This document shows positions 39,223 through 47,412 of a DNA stretch of 64,000 bases, piece by piece. The translations under genes were made by a program, and so were the position numbers. Under the pieces are notes generated by a model. That model was not told the origin of the DNA and did not search any database. It was given only the letters and a program-made list of their open reading frames with translations. Source of the DNA: Pirellula staleyi DSM 6068 (lineage in GTDB: Bacteria > Planctomycetota > Planctomycetia > Pirellulales > Pirellulaceae). The stretch lies in contig NC_013720.1 in NCBI RefSeq assembly GCF_000025185.1, forward strand, positions 5,828,001-5,892,000. The letters run 5' to 3'. The first letter of the stretch is position 1. Each line of letters starts with the position of its first letter.

Positions 39223-39421
39223 ATTTAATACGCTCCATCTTCCGCCTTGGGTGCCATGCTCCTACCAGCGAAGCAGCAGGAGCATGCTGAGTTGCCCCCA
39301 GAGCATCACCGTCACCTTTTCGAGCATACTCCCAGCCAACACTCACTTCAGCACTGGCCGTACAGCCATTGCCACACAGCCGCAAATGCTTGCCTTCATT
39401 TTTTGGCAAGATGACTCGACC

Positions 39422-40624
39422 TTAGCCTTTGAAAGCCTCTTCAAGAGACTCCCGAGCTCGCAACAAAAACATTTCGGGCCCACCCTCGGGACTACCAGAT
39501 GCTTGCCACATTGAATTTGCTAACTGCACGATCTTCTCAGATTTCAATCTCTCATTCTTATCAGAGGCCTTTTCCATTGTCCCCAAACCTGGATGGTGGT
39601 CTGCGATTGATGTAAGCACCATTGGTTTGATTTGTTGATGCTGACAATATCTCGCGAACCAAGCATCGATTACTCGACCTGCATTTGCAACTTTGAAGCT
39701 CACCTCTTGCAGTTCCTTTAAGAAGAGCCACGTTAAGACCGCTCTCCTTCCGCCGACGGCCCCAAGGCAAGCAGCAAATTGTCGCTCTCGATCTGCCTTG
39801 GGTTGATGGGCATACTGAGTATAGATGAACACATCGATCAAACGCTTTCTAGTGAAAGGATATGGGCCGTTTGGAGCAAACGGCGGGAAGTATGGCGGAG
39901 TCTGAAGAGTATCAGAGTACGACTTTGCTTCTGCTGCCACCCACCGGGCAAACGAATGGCCCTTCAACGCTTGCTCATAAACGGCAACTGCCTTTAGGAA
40001 GTTTGCCTGTTCATTCTCCATGTACAATCTGCGAAAGATCATGACATACGATCTGATCTCATCATCCGTCACAGCGGTTGCCAATGTTGGCTCACCGACG
40101 AAAAGCTGATTGCTGGTTCCCGTTGAAGACAGAGTTCCCGGCCCATTCTTGAAGAACGCTGACCCCGTCATTTCTCGCAGATCGCGAGAAAAATAGGCAA
40201 GCAACCGGACCTCAGCATCTGACAGAGCAACGCTATCAATCGGAATTGGAGCACTTTCAGCTATCTCGAGCTCAATATCATGAGGTCGGTAATGTGATGG
40301 AAACATGACTACTTCAGGATCGCCACTCAAGATCGGTCCGATTTGCTGGACCGTCACCTGTGCGCCCAACTCATCCTCAAAGTACTCCGGAGAAAAAAAG
40401 GACTTGCAGCCGGTTTCTACCCATCTCTCCATTGCCTCCTTGGAACTATCTTCTTTGAATAACAGGCGAAACGTCGAAAACTTCCGCTTTTCGTTAGTTT
40501 CCAATGCAAGCTCCACTGCGGCTCGCTTAGCAGGTTCTAACGTCGATGTATCGAGGTACAAATGCCGGTCACCGAACTTCCTAGAATTGCGGTCAAGATA
40601 ACGAACTTTCCAAAAGATGATCAC
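39422..40624 (-). CDS. hypothetical protein beside a toxin-antitoxin pair
   Basis: 400 residues from a GTG at 40624 with a perfect AGGAGG six bases upstream, which decides the start over an upstream Met. No signal peptide or membrane helix; soluble, mixed alpha/beta N-terminus (VRYLDRNSRKFGDRHLYLDTSTLEPAKRAAVELA) and a helical C-terminal half. I do not recognise any domain or catalytic motif. Composition looks less GC-rich than in neighbours, and it lies in a patch with a toxin-antitoxin module, so horizontal acquisition is likely. Confidence 0.65.
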   Translation of the reverse strand: MIIFWKVRYLDRNSRKFGDRHLYLDTSTLEPAKRAAVELALETNEKRKFSTFRLLFKEDSSKEAMERWVETGCKSFFSPEYFEDELGAQVTVQQIGPILSGDPEVVMFPSHYRPHDIELEIAESAPIPIDSVALSDAEVRLLAYFSRDLREMTGSAFFKNGPGTLSSTGTSNQLFVGEPTLATAVTDDEIRSYVMIFRRLYMENEQANFLKAVAVYEQALKGHSFARWVAAEAKSYSDTLQTPPYFPPFAPNGPYPFTRKRLIDVFIYTQYAHQPKADRERQFAACLGAVGGRRAVLTWLFLKELQEVSFKVANAGRVIDAWFARYCQHQQIKPMVLTSIADHHPGLGTMEKASDKNERLKSEKIVQLANSMWQASGSPEGGPEMFLLRARESLEEAFKG

Positions 40625-40936
40625 TTTAACCTCCTTGCTGTCGCTGCCGAATGCAGTTTTCCGACACTGGAAGCCTCTTCGCGCTTGGGACATTTCTTTC
40701 CACTATCGTGGTTCGCAAACATGTGGAATTTCAACTTTTTGACTGCTAGTTAACGGACCAGTTAGATTCATTACTTGACACCGGCGACAGAATCCACATC
40801 TTATAATATCCATGTTTCTACGGTGTATTGGGAATTGCATGTATACGCTTAGGTGTTAACGCGACGGCCAAACTCATAGAACTGTCGCAGCTAGAGCATG
40901 TCATCAATCTTGGGGACCACGAGCCAGCCAGGGCTA
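40625..40936. other. AT-rich spacer upstream of the orphan gene
   Basis: 312 bp with no coding frame. It should contain the promoter of the minus-strand orphan gene and the 3' region of the toxin-antitoxin operon. TTGACA and TATAAT occur on the plus strand but are 21 bases apart and face no gene. Confidence 0.4.
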
Positions 40937-41236
40937 CTAACGGCGACGTTCGATCCAATGACGCGAGTCTTGAGAGGTGTGCATGACGCCTAGTATAAGA
41001 ATGTCCGTTGGAGTGATGTCGTAGAACACGACATAGGGAAAACGCTTTAATGGCCAGTAGTAGAAGCCGAATTCGCTTTTGCTACGCCGAAGTGGATCAG
41101 CCATTAACTGCTGTATTGCAAGCCGAACTAGCGCGACAAAATCGGCACCAAGAACAGGATTGCGATCGTCGTACCACTTGGCAGCTTGAACAACATCTTC
41201 TTCAAAGAATGGGTGGTAGCGAAGTACTTTACCCAT
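40937..41236 (-). CDS. ParE/RelE family toxin
   Basis: 99 residues from the ATG at 41236, inside the end of the antitoxin gene (8-bp overlap). The sequence YHPFFEEDVVQAAKWYDDRNPVLGADFVALVRLAIQQLMADP, then YYWPLKRFPYVVFYDITPTDILILGVMHTSQD is a typical type II RelE/ParE fold. Such toxins inhibit translation or gyrase and are neutralised by the partner. Confidence 0.88.
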   Translation of the reverse strand: MGKVLRYHPFFEEDVVQAAKWYDDRNPVLGADFVALVRLAIQQLMADPLRRSKSEFGFYYWPLKRFPYVVFYDITPTDILILGVMHTSQDSRHWIERRR

Positions 41237-41453
41237 GGCGAGATTGATCAATCCGACGCCAAATCTCGTCGTGATCGACCGCTAATGTCGGATCGCTCCG
41301 CAGTTCGTCTCTACGACGCGTCGCCTCGGCAATAGCCCAAGCAGGAAGCGGGAGTGGAGAAGTCTCAGCGGCCAAATCGTCCCAAATTTGCTGCACCAAC
41401 AGCAACTTCTCGGCAGGCTCAAGATGACGAATCGTATCGTTGTAGACGTCCAT
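41229..41453 (-). CDS. addiction module antitoxin
   Basis: 74 residues; AGGAGA six bases before the ATG. LEPAEKLLLVQQIWDDLAAE followed by LPAWAIAEATRRRDEL is the signature of the small PF09720-type (TIGR02574) antitoxins that pair with ParE/RelE toxins. It comes first in the operon and overlaps the toxin gene, so it is made in excess and probably represses the operon with the toxin. Confidence 0.85.
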   Translation of the reverse strand: MDVYNDTIRHLEPAEKLLLVQQIWDDLAAETSPLPLPAWAIAEATRRRDELRSDPTLAVDHDEIWRRIDQSRHG

Positions 41454-41753
41454 AAAATTCTCCTCGTCACAGTCTAAGCAAGACGAGAAGCTGAAGTCAA
41501 CTTTTGTTCACCCACCGGTCGGCAAAATGCTTCGAAAGTTTCGGGAGTCTATGGCACCGCTCTTCTCGCGTTTTTCTTGTTGGCCTGCTTGCCTTTAGGG
41601 CGTCGGTAGAGAACAATTCGCGGCAGAAAAGCCTGCCTCCCCTACCCCGCTTAACGACTTCGTACCGCCGCTTATCGACCTCGCATTCCGCTCGTCGATG
41701 ACACATGGGGCGAAGTCCCCTTTTCCTTCCACCAGCAAGAGGTGTTGTTCGCG

Positions 41754-42905
41754 ATGCAAAGCTTTGATTTTCAGCCTCGCACGCGAATTGTGTTTGGTCC
41801 TGGCAAAATCGAGGCCCTGGGGCAATTGGCGTCCGAAATCGGGGCCCGCCGGGCCTTGGTGGTGAGCGATCCGGGTGTCGTTGCCGCAGGGCATACGGCT
41901 CGCGGGATTGCATCGCTGGAAGCTGCTGGGATCGAGACCCATCTGTTCGACGGTCTGGCCGAGAACCCGAGCACCGACGATGTGGCTGCCGGGGTGAAGA
42001 TCGCCCGCCGCTACGAGCCACAGCTGTTGATCGGCCTGGGTGGCGGCAGTTCGATGGACTGTGCGAAGGGGATCAACTTCATCTACACCGGCGGCGGCGA
42101 GATGAAGGATTACTGGGGGGTCGGTAAGGCACTCAAAGAGATGCTGCCGATGATCGCCATCCCGACCACCGCAGGCACCGGGAGCGAGACACAGTCGTTT
42201 GCGCTCATCAGCGATGCCAAAACGCATGCTAAAATGGCGTGCGGCGATAAGAAAGCATCGTGCCGTGTGGCTTTGCTCGATCCCGAGTTGACCGTCACTC
42301 AGCCTGCGCGTGTTACCGCCTTAACCGGCATTGATGCAATTTCGCACGCGCTGGAGACCTTCGTCACGAAGAAGCGCAACGCAGCTTCGCTGGCGTTTAG
42401 TCGCGAATCGTGGCGACTCCTGGCGAGTCACTTCGCACAAGTACTGGCGGAGCCAACCAATATCGAGGCGCGCGGCAGCATGCTGCTGGGGGCGTCGCTC
42501 GCTGGACTGGCGATTGAGAACTCGATGCTTGGGGCGGCCCACGCTTTGGCCAATCCGCTGACAGCCCATTACAACATTCCGCACGGCCAAGCGGTGGGTG
42601 TGATGTTGCCGCACGTGATTCGCTTTAATGGCGAGCAGTTTGCCCACTGGTATGTCGACCTGCTCTCAACGCGCGGTGATGGCGACGCACTGCCCGGGCC
42701 GAGCGATGGCGTAGAAGGACTAGCGCAGTTCGTCACCTCGCTGGTGGAGAAGTCGGGGCTGTCGACGACGCTGACGCAGCTGAAGGTCGACCCAGCTTCG
42801 CTCGAAACCCTGGCGGGGGAAGCTGCGAAGCAGTGGACGGCCACGTTTAACCCACGCGAAGTTTCGGCTTCGGATCTGGCGGCGATCTACCGGGCGGCGA
42901 TTTAG
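41754..42905 (+). CDS. iron-containing alcohol dehydrogenase
   Basis: 383 residues from the ATG at 41754 (GAGG 11 bases upstream). N-terminal FGPGKIEALGQLA, cofactor loop IGLGGGSSMDCAKG, PTTAGTGSETQSFALIS, GIDAISHALETFVTK, and AHALANPLTAHYNIPHGQAVGVMLPHVIRFN with the metal-binding Asp and His residues are all typical of group III Fe-ADHs. It interconverts aldehydes and alcohols with NAD(P)H. Context links it to the aldehyde-making pair 2.6 kb upstream, beyond an accessory patch. Confidence 0.93.
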   Translation: MQSFDFQPRTRIVFGPGKIEALGQLASEIGARRALVVSDPGVVAAGHTARGIASLEAAGIETHLFDGLAENPSTDDVAAGVKIARRYEPQLLIGLGGGSSMDCAKGINFIYTGGGEMKDYWGVGKALKEMLPMIAIPTTAGTGSETQSFALISDAKTHAKMACGDKKASCRVALLDPELTVTQPARVTALTGIDAISHALETFVTKKRNAASLAFSRESWRLLASHFAQVLAEPTNIEARGSMLLGASLAGLAIENSMLGAAHALANPLTAHYNIPHGQAVGVMLPHVIRFNGEQFAHWYVDLLSTRGDGDALPGPSDGVEGLAQFVTSLVEKSGLSTTLTQLKVDPASLETLAGEAAKQWTATFNPREVSASDLAAIYRAAI

Positions 42906-43124
42906 GAAGTCGCGGTACCCGCTTCGCACGCAGCGATCCAGGGAACCAACTGTCGCGTGCTGTGGCAAAACAGCCGGGATTTTCCGCATCCACCGGCCTC
43001 TGTAGGGGGAACCGGTGTTCTATCGATCGTCAATAGTTGTTTTGACGTGATTCGCAGCCTCGAGTTTGGTAGAATAAGGGGCTAAACCGACACACTTTCC
43101 ACCCTCGAGGAGACAGTACGCGCC

Positions 43125-44324
43125 ATGTTCACTGCTGCCTGTCGATCCGATGCTCGATTTTTTGCGATGGGACTTGTCGCGTGCGCGTTACTGCTCGGGC
43201 TGGTGACGTCGAAGGTGGCGCTCGCCGCCGAAGCTGATGCTGCCCCTGTAGCCAGCTCGGAAGTGCCGCGTAGCACCGCCATGAGTTGGCCCCTCTATCG
43301 TGGCGACGCAACAGCGTCGGGAGTGGCAGCGAGTTCGCTCCCCGATAAGCCCGAGCAACTTTGGAAGTTCGAAGTGAACGGCGGTGCGTTCGACGCCACC
43401 CCTTCGATCGTCGACGGTACGGTTTACATCGGCGATCTCGACGGCAAGGTCTATGCCCTCGAACTGACTACCGGCAAAAAAGTGTGGGAACAAGCGTTTG
43501 AAGAGACCGGCTTCATCGCCTCTCCAGCAGTCCGAGGCGATCTGCTGTTCCTGGGAGATATCAACGGTAAGTGCTACGCTCTCGAGCGATCAACGGGCAA
43601 AACCAAGTGGACCTTCGACACCGAAGCGGAAGTCGATAGCAGCCCGAATTTCTATCGCGACTACGTGCTCTTCGGCTCGCAAGATCGGTTTCTCTATTGC
43701 CTCGAAACAGCGACCGGCAAACTCGTTTGGAAGTTCGGCATTGAAGATCAAATTCGCTGCACGCCGACGGTGGTTGGCGATCGCGCGTTCCTCGCAGGCT
43801 GCGATAGCAAACTGCATATCGTGAACCTCGAAAAAGGGACAGCCGAAGCCGACGTTCCGATCGATGCACCCACTGGCGTAACGCCTGCGGTGTTTGGCGA
43901 CCAGGTGTTTTTTGGAACCGAAGCGGGGGTGTTTTTCGGTGTGAACTGGAAGACAGCCAAGGTCGCTTGGAAGGTAGTGGATGAGTCGTCGAGCCAGCCT
44001 TATCGCAGCTCGCCTGCGGTAACAGCCAGCACCGTGATTGTGGGAAGCCGCAATCGCCGCGTGCAGGCTTTCGATCCTGCGACAGGCAACGAGCAATGGT
44101 CGTTCGCCACCAAGCAGCGAATCGACAGCTCGCCAGTGATCGTCGGCGAGCGGGTGTTCGTCGGTGCTGCGGATGGACGGCTCTACGCTCTCGATGTCAA
44201 AACCGGTAAAGAAATTTGGCAAACGCAAGTCACCGGGGGCTTCACCGGCTCCCCAGCCATAGCCGATGAGAAGCTGGTGATCGCCACCGATCGCGGCACG
44301 ATTTTCTGCTACGGAAAAAAGTAA
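43125..44324 (+). CDS. exported PQQ-like beta-propeller protein
   Basis: 399 residues. Signal peptide about 1-35 (ending VALAAEA). The rest consists of PQQ/BamB-type propeller blades with the recurrent pattern G-x-V-Y-x-L-(D/E)-x-x-T-G-K-x-x-W, for example GKVYALELTTGKKVWEQ, GKCYALERSTGKTKWTF, RFLYCLETATGKLVWKF and GRLYALDVKTGKEIWQT. Probably periplasmic; no PQQ-dependent active site is evident, so a binding or scaffold role is likelier. It precedes the radical SAM gene by 64 bp and may be co-transcribed with it. Confidence 0.88.
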   Translation: MFTAACRSDARFFAMGLVACALLLGLVTSKVALAAEADAAPVASSEVPRSTAMSWPLYRGDATASGVAASSLPDKPEQLWKFEVNGGAFDATPSIVDGTVYIGDLDGKVYALELTTGKKVWEQAFEETGFIASPAVRGDLLFLGDINGKCYALERSTGKTKWTFDTEAEVDSSPNFYRDYVLFGSQDRFLYCLETATGKLVWKFGIEDQIRCTPTVVGDRAFLAGCDSKLHIVNLEKGTAEADVPIDAPTGVTPAVFGDQVFFGTEAGVFFGVNWKTAKVAWKVVDESSSQPYRSSPAVTASTVIVGSRNRRVQAFDPATGNEQWSFATKQRIDSSPVIVGERVFVGAADGRLYALDVKTGKEIWQTQVTGGFTGSPAIADEKLVIATDRGTIFCYGKK

Positions 44325-44388
44325 TCGCGCGAGCTTGCAATCGCCCGCACGATCTATTCGCCACACTCGTTTGAGAGGAAGAAAACTG

Positions 44389-45699
44389 ATGACCACCGAA
44401 GCGACCAAGACGGAAGTCGGTAGTTACTTCATCAGCAACTATCCGCCGTTCTCGCAGTGGTCGGAAGCCGAGCTTCCCGCTGTCGAAAGTGCCCTTCATT
44501 CGCCACCCCTGCACGACGAACCACTCGGCCTCTACCTGCACATTCCGTTCTGTCGCAAACGCTGCAAGTTCTGCTACTTTCGCGTCTACACCGACAAAAA
44601 CGCGAGCGATGTCGAGACCTACGTGTCGGCACTTTCGCGCGAAATCGAGCTTGTTAGCAAGCTGCCGATCATGGGTGGTCGGCCATTTCGTTTCGTCTAC
44701 TTCGGTGGCGGCACTCCATCGTTTTTGTCGGCCAAACAACTCACGTCGCTCGTCGATCGCCTGCGTGCCAACATCAACTGGGATCAAGCGGAAGAAGTCA
44801 CCTTCGAGTGCGAACCTGGCACACTCTCGCAGCCCAAGATCGTCACGCTCAAAGAGCTTGGCGTCACGCGTTTGAGCCTAGGTGTCGAGAACTTCAGCGA
44901 TGCTGTGCTCGAAGAAAATGGCCGCGCCCATTTATCGGGCGAAGTGTACAAAGCGTGGGACTGGATCAAAGCGGCCGACTTCGCCAACGTCAACATCGAC
45001 CTCATCAGCGGCATGGTCGGCGAGAGTTGGGACAATTGGCAAGAGAATATCAAAAAGACCATCGAGCTGTCGCCCGACAGCGTGACGATCTATCAGCTGG
45101 AACTGCCGTTCAACACTGTCTATTCCAAAGACATTTTGGGGAACACTCGCGAGATTCCCGTGGCAGATTGGCCCACGAAGCGTGCGTGGCTGAGCTTCGC
45201 GTACGACGAACTGCAGGCCGCCGGCTATCACGTTTCGAGCGCCTACACGCTGGTGAAAGATCCCACCAAGGTGAACTTCAGCTACCGCGATAATCTGTGG
45301 CGTGGCAGCGATCTTTTGAGCACCGGCGTCGCCAGTTTCGGCCATGCTTCGGGCGTGCACTATCAAAACAAAACCGAATGGGGCGACTACACCAAGAGTC
45401 TGCTTGAAGAGAATAAACTTCCACTCTATCGCGGCATGAAACCGACGTCGCATCAGCTGCTGATTCGCGAGTTGATTTTGAACCTGAAGAAGGGTTATCT
45501 CGACACCAGCTACTTCACCCACAAATTTGGCGTGAACGTGCTCGAGCACTTTGCTGACGTCTGGCAATCGCATGTCGACGATGGCTACCTGACGATCGAC
45601 GGCGATCGCGTGAACCTCACACGTCAAGGTCTGCTGCATGCCGATGCGATGCTGCCACCGTTCTTTGAACAGCAACATCAGGGAGTTCGCTACACATGA
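44389..45699 (+). CDS. radical SAM protein, HemN/HemW-like
   Basis: 436 residues from the ATG at 44389 with GAGGAAG upstream. The [4Fe-4S]/SAM motif is HIPFCRKRCKFCYF with Cys55, Cys59 and Cys62 (CX3CX2C), followed by FVYFGGGTPSFL, EEVTFECEPGTL, GVTRLSLGVENF and NIDLISGMVGES, the TIM-barrel elements of coproporphyrinogen oxidase-like enzymes. The C-terminal winged-helix HemN_C region is present (RELILNLKKGYLD). The gene overlaps a GcvH-like gene by 4 bp (ATGA) and is followed by a ferredoxin gene, so the three probably work together. It need not be a haem enzyme. Confidence 0.9.
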   Translation: MTTEATKTEVGSYFISNYPPFSQWSEAELPAVESALHSPPLHDEPLGLYLHIPFCRKRCKFCYFRVYTDKNASDVETYVSALSREIELVSKLPIMGGRPFRFVYFGGGTPSFLSAKQLTSLVDRLRANINWDQAEEVTFECEPGTLSQPKIVTLKELGVTRLSLGVENFSDAVLEENGRAHLSGEVYKAWDWIKAADFANVNIDLISGMVGESWDNWQENIKKTIELSPDSVTIYQLELPFNTVYSKDILGNTREIPVADWPTKRAWLSFAYDELQAAGYHVSSAYTLVKDPTKVNFSYRDNLWRGSDLLSTGVASFGHASGVHYQNKTEWGDYTKSLLEENKLPLYRGMKPTSHQLLIRELILNLKKGYLDTSYFTHKFGVNVLEHFADVWQSHVDDGYLTIDGDRVNLTRQGLLHADAMLPPFFEQQHQGVRYT

Positions 45700-46154
45700 G
45701 CGAGCCGCTGGTGTTTTCGATGGGGAACTACGACGCCGAGATTCCTGTCGATCGGATGTACGCCAAGAATCATATGTGGGGACAAACACAGGCCGACGGC
45801 ACGATTCGCTTTGGCTTCACCGCCTATGCGGTTCGCTTGCTGCAAGATGTTTACTTCCTCGACTGGTCGATCGAAGCTCCGGCCAACATCGCCGCGCGAG
45901 CGGAAATCGGCCAGATCGAAAGCAAAAAAGCGGAGAGCAGTTTGTATGCTCCGCTCGCTGGAAATCTGATTGAGTTCAACACCGAATTGCTTCGCGACCC
46001 CTCGGCGATTAATGTCGACAAATATGGCAAAGGCTGGCTGTTTGCAATGCAGGCGAGCGCCGATTCGCTCCTTGCTCCCGCACAGTACCTCGAGCATCTG
46101 GCCGATGTTTGGGAAGTCACGCAGCGCACAATCAAAGGCCAAATGAACGAGTAG
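45696..46154 (+). CDS. GcvH-like lipoyl-binding protein
   Basis: 152 residues, start overlapping the radical SAM stop by 4 bp. The fold and motif match glycine cleavage H protein: FGFTAYAVRLLQDVYFLDW and GQIESKKAESSLYAPLAGNLIEFN, with Lys78 in the ESxKA lipoylation position, then LLRDPSAINVDKYGKGWLFAM. No other gcv genes are nearby. H-like proteins outside glycine cleavage carry lipoate in sulfur-transfer or Hdr-like systems. Here the partners are a radical SAM enzyme and a ferredoxin, which suggests a lipoate-based electron or group carrier; that is inference. Confidence 0.88.
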   Translation: MSEPLVFSMGNYDAEIPVDRMYAKNHMWGQTQADGTIRFGFTAYAVRLLQDVYFLDWSIEAPANIAARAEIGQIESKKAESSLYAPLAGNLIEFNTELLRDPSAINVDKYGKGWLFAMQASADSLLAPAQYLEHLADVWEVTQRTIKGQMNE

Positions 46155-46205
46155 AATCCTGTCCTCACCGCTGGTTGCCCTTCTTTCGATTTCGAGACTT
46201 CGCTC

Positions 46206-47399
46206 ATGGCCAAACGCATCACTGTCGTCATCTCGCAAGGACAGTCCAATAGTCCCAACAAGCGCCAGCTCGAAGAAGATGTGATCGCCCAACTGCTCTT
46301 TGAACAGGGCATCGATGTGGTGGTGATTCCGCATCTGTACGATCTGCGTCCCGACGGCACCGGCATGCTGGCTCTGAAGGGAATCATGGGGCACATGGTG
46401 GTGCTTAGCTGGCTGTACGATCGGGCGATTCGCTGGACGCTCGACCGCTTCGATATTCGCGGCCTCGAAGGGAAGACGCTGGTTCAATCGGAAGACGAAA
46501 GCGACGACGAGGAAGACGACAACGATGCTTCACCAGAAACCGTCGCTAAGAAGCGCGTGATCGACGATCGACCAGTTCCGCAGCGACGCATCTATTGCAT
46601 CGATTTGCGAGCTCGCACGACAGCTCAGCCCTTCGTGGAAGAAGTGAAGCGGATTGCCCGCGAGAATGCCATGCAGCTGGTTTCGCTTGGACTTGGTCCA
46701 GCGCCTTCCAACGTCGTGAAGGCACCAGCGCCGTTCGTTGATGCTCCAGCGCCTGCACCGACTCCTGTGGTCGCCAAACAAGGCTCGAGTGGCACTACCG
46801 ACGAGATGTGGGCGAGGTTCGAGAAACCGACCAATAACACGCACTTGCCCCTGCCGGCCAGCAATGGCAATGTGGTGGCGGGGAGCGAAATTCCACTCGA
46901 TTGGCAGAAGCCAGCGGAACTTCTGCGGATTGAAGAAGAGGGTGGTCGTCGCTGGTATCCGGTGATCGACTACAGCCGCTGCACCAATTGCATGGAGTGC
47001 ATCGACTTCTGCTTGTTCGGTGTTTACGGCGTCGATCGCGTCGACACGATTCTCGTCGAACAGCCCGACAACTGTCGCAAAGGATGCCCGGCTTGCAGCC
47101 GCGTTTGTCCTGAGAATGCGATCATTTTCCCGCAGCACAAAACGCCCAACATCGCCGGCGCACCGGTGATTGTCGGGAGCTTGAAGATCGATTTATCAAA
47201 ACTCTTCGGCGCGCCGGACACGGGCGAAACCGCGGAAGAAGTCGCCATTCGCGAGCGCGACGAACAACTTGCCATGGCTGGTCGCGCTGTTGTTGGTGCT
47301 GCGGTCGGACTACCCAAGCGTCAGACCGAAGCCGATAACGCCGCGCCGAAAGATGAGCTCGATTCGCTCCTCGATGCGCTCGACAGCAGCGATCTCTAG
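46206..47399 (+). CDS. 4Fe-4S ferredoxin-domain protein of the radical SAM/GcvH-like cluster
   Basis: 397 residues. Residues 1-175 form an alpha/beta domain (ITVVISQGQSN, VVVIPHLYDL, RRIYCIDLRART) interrupted by an acidic Asp/Glu stretch; a Pro/Ala linker follows. The C-terminal ferredoxin domain has CTNCMECIDFC and CRKGCPACSRVCP, enough Cys for two [4Fe-4S] clusters. The acidic tail ends DSLLDALDSSDL. It starts 51 bp after the GcvH-like gene on the same strand. It probably delivers electrons in the reaction of this cluster; the N-terminal domain is unrecognised. Confidence 0.85.
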   Translation: MAKRITVVISQGQSNSPNKRQLEEDVIAQLLFEQGIDVVVIPHLYDLRPDGTGMLALKGIMGHMVVLSWLYDRAIRWTLDRFDIRGLEGKTLVQSEDESDDEEDDNDASPETVAKKRVIDDRPVPQRRIYCIDLRARTTAQPFVEEVKRIARENAMQLVSLGLGPAPSNVVKAPAPFVDAPAPAPTPVVAKQGSSGTTDEMWARFEKPTNNTHLPLPASNGNVVAGSEIPLDWQKPAELLRIEEEGGRRWYPVIDYSRCTNCMECIDFCLFGVYGVDRVDTILVEQPDNCRKGCPACSRVCPENAIIFPQHKTPNIAGAPVIVGSLKIDLSKLFGAPDTGETAEEVAIRERDEQLAMAGRAVVGAAVGLPKRQTEADNAAPKDELDSLLDALDSSDL

Positions 47400-47412
47400 C
47401 ATTCTGTGGGGG

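Noticed and set aside
40774-40812. TTGACA and TATAAT resembling a sigma-70 promoter
   Set aside because: Spacing is about 21 bases instead of 16-18, and no gene follows on that strand.
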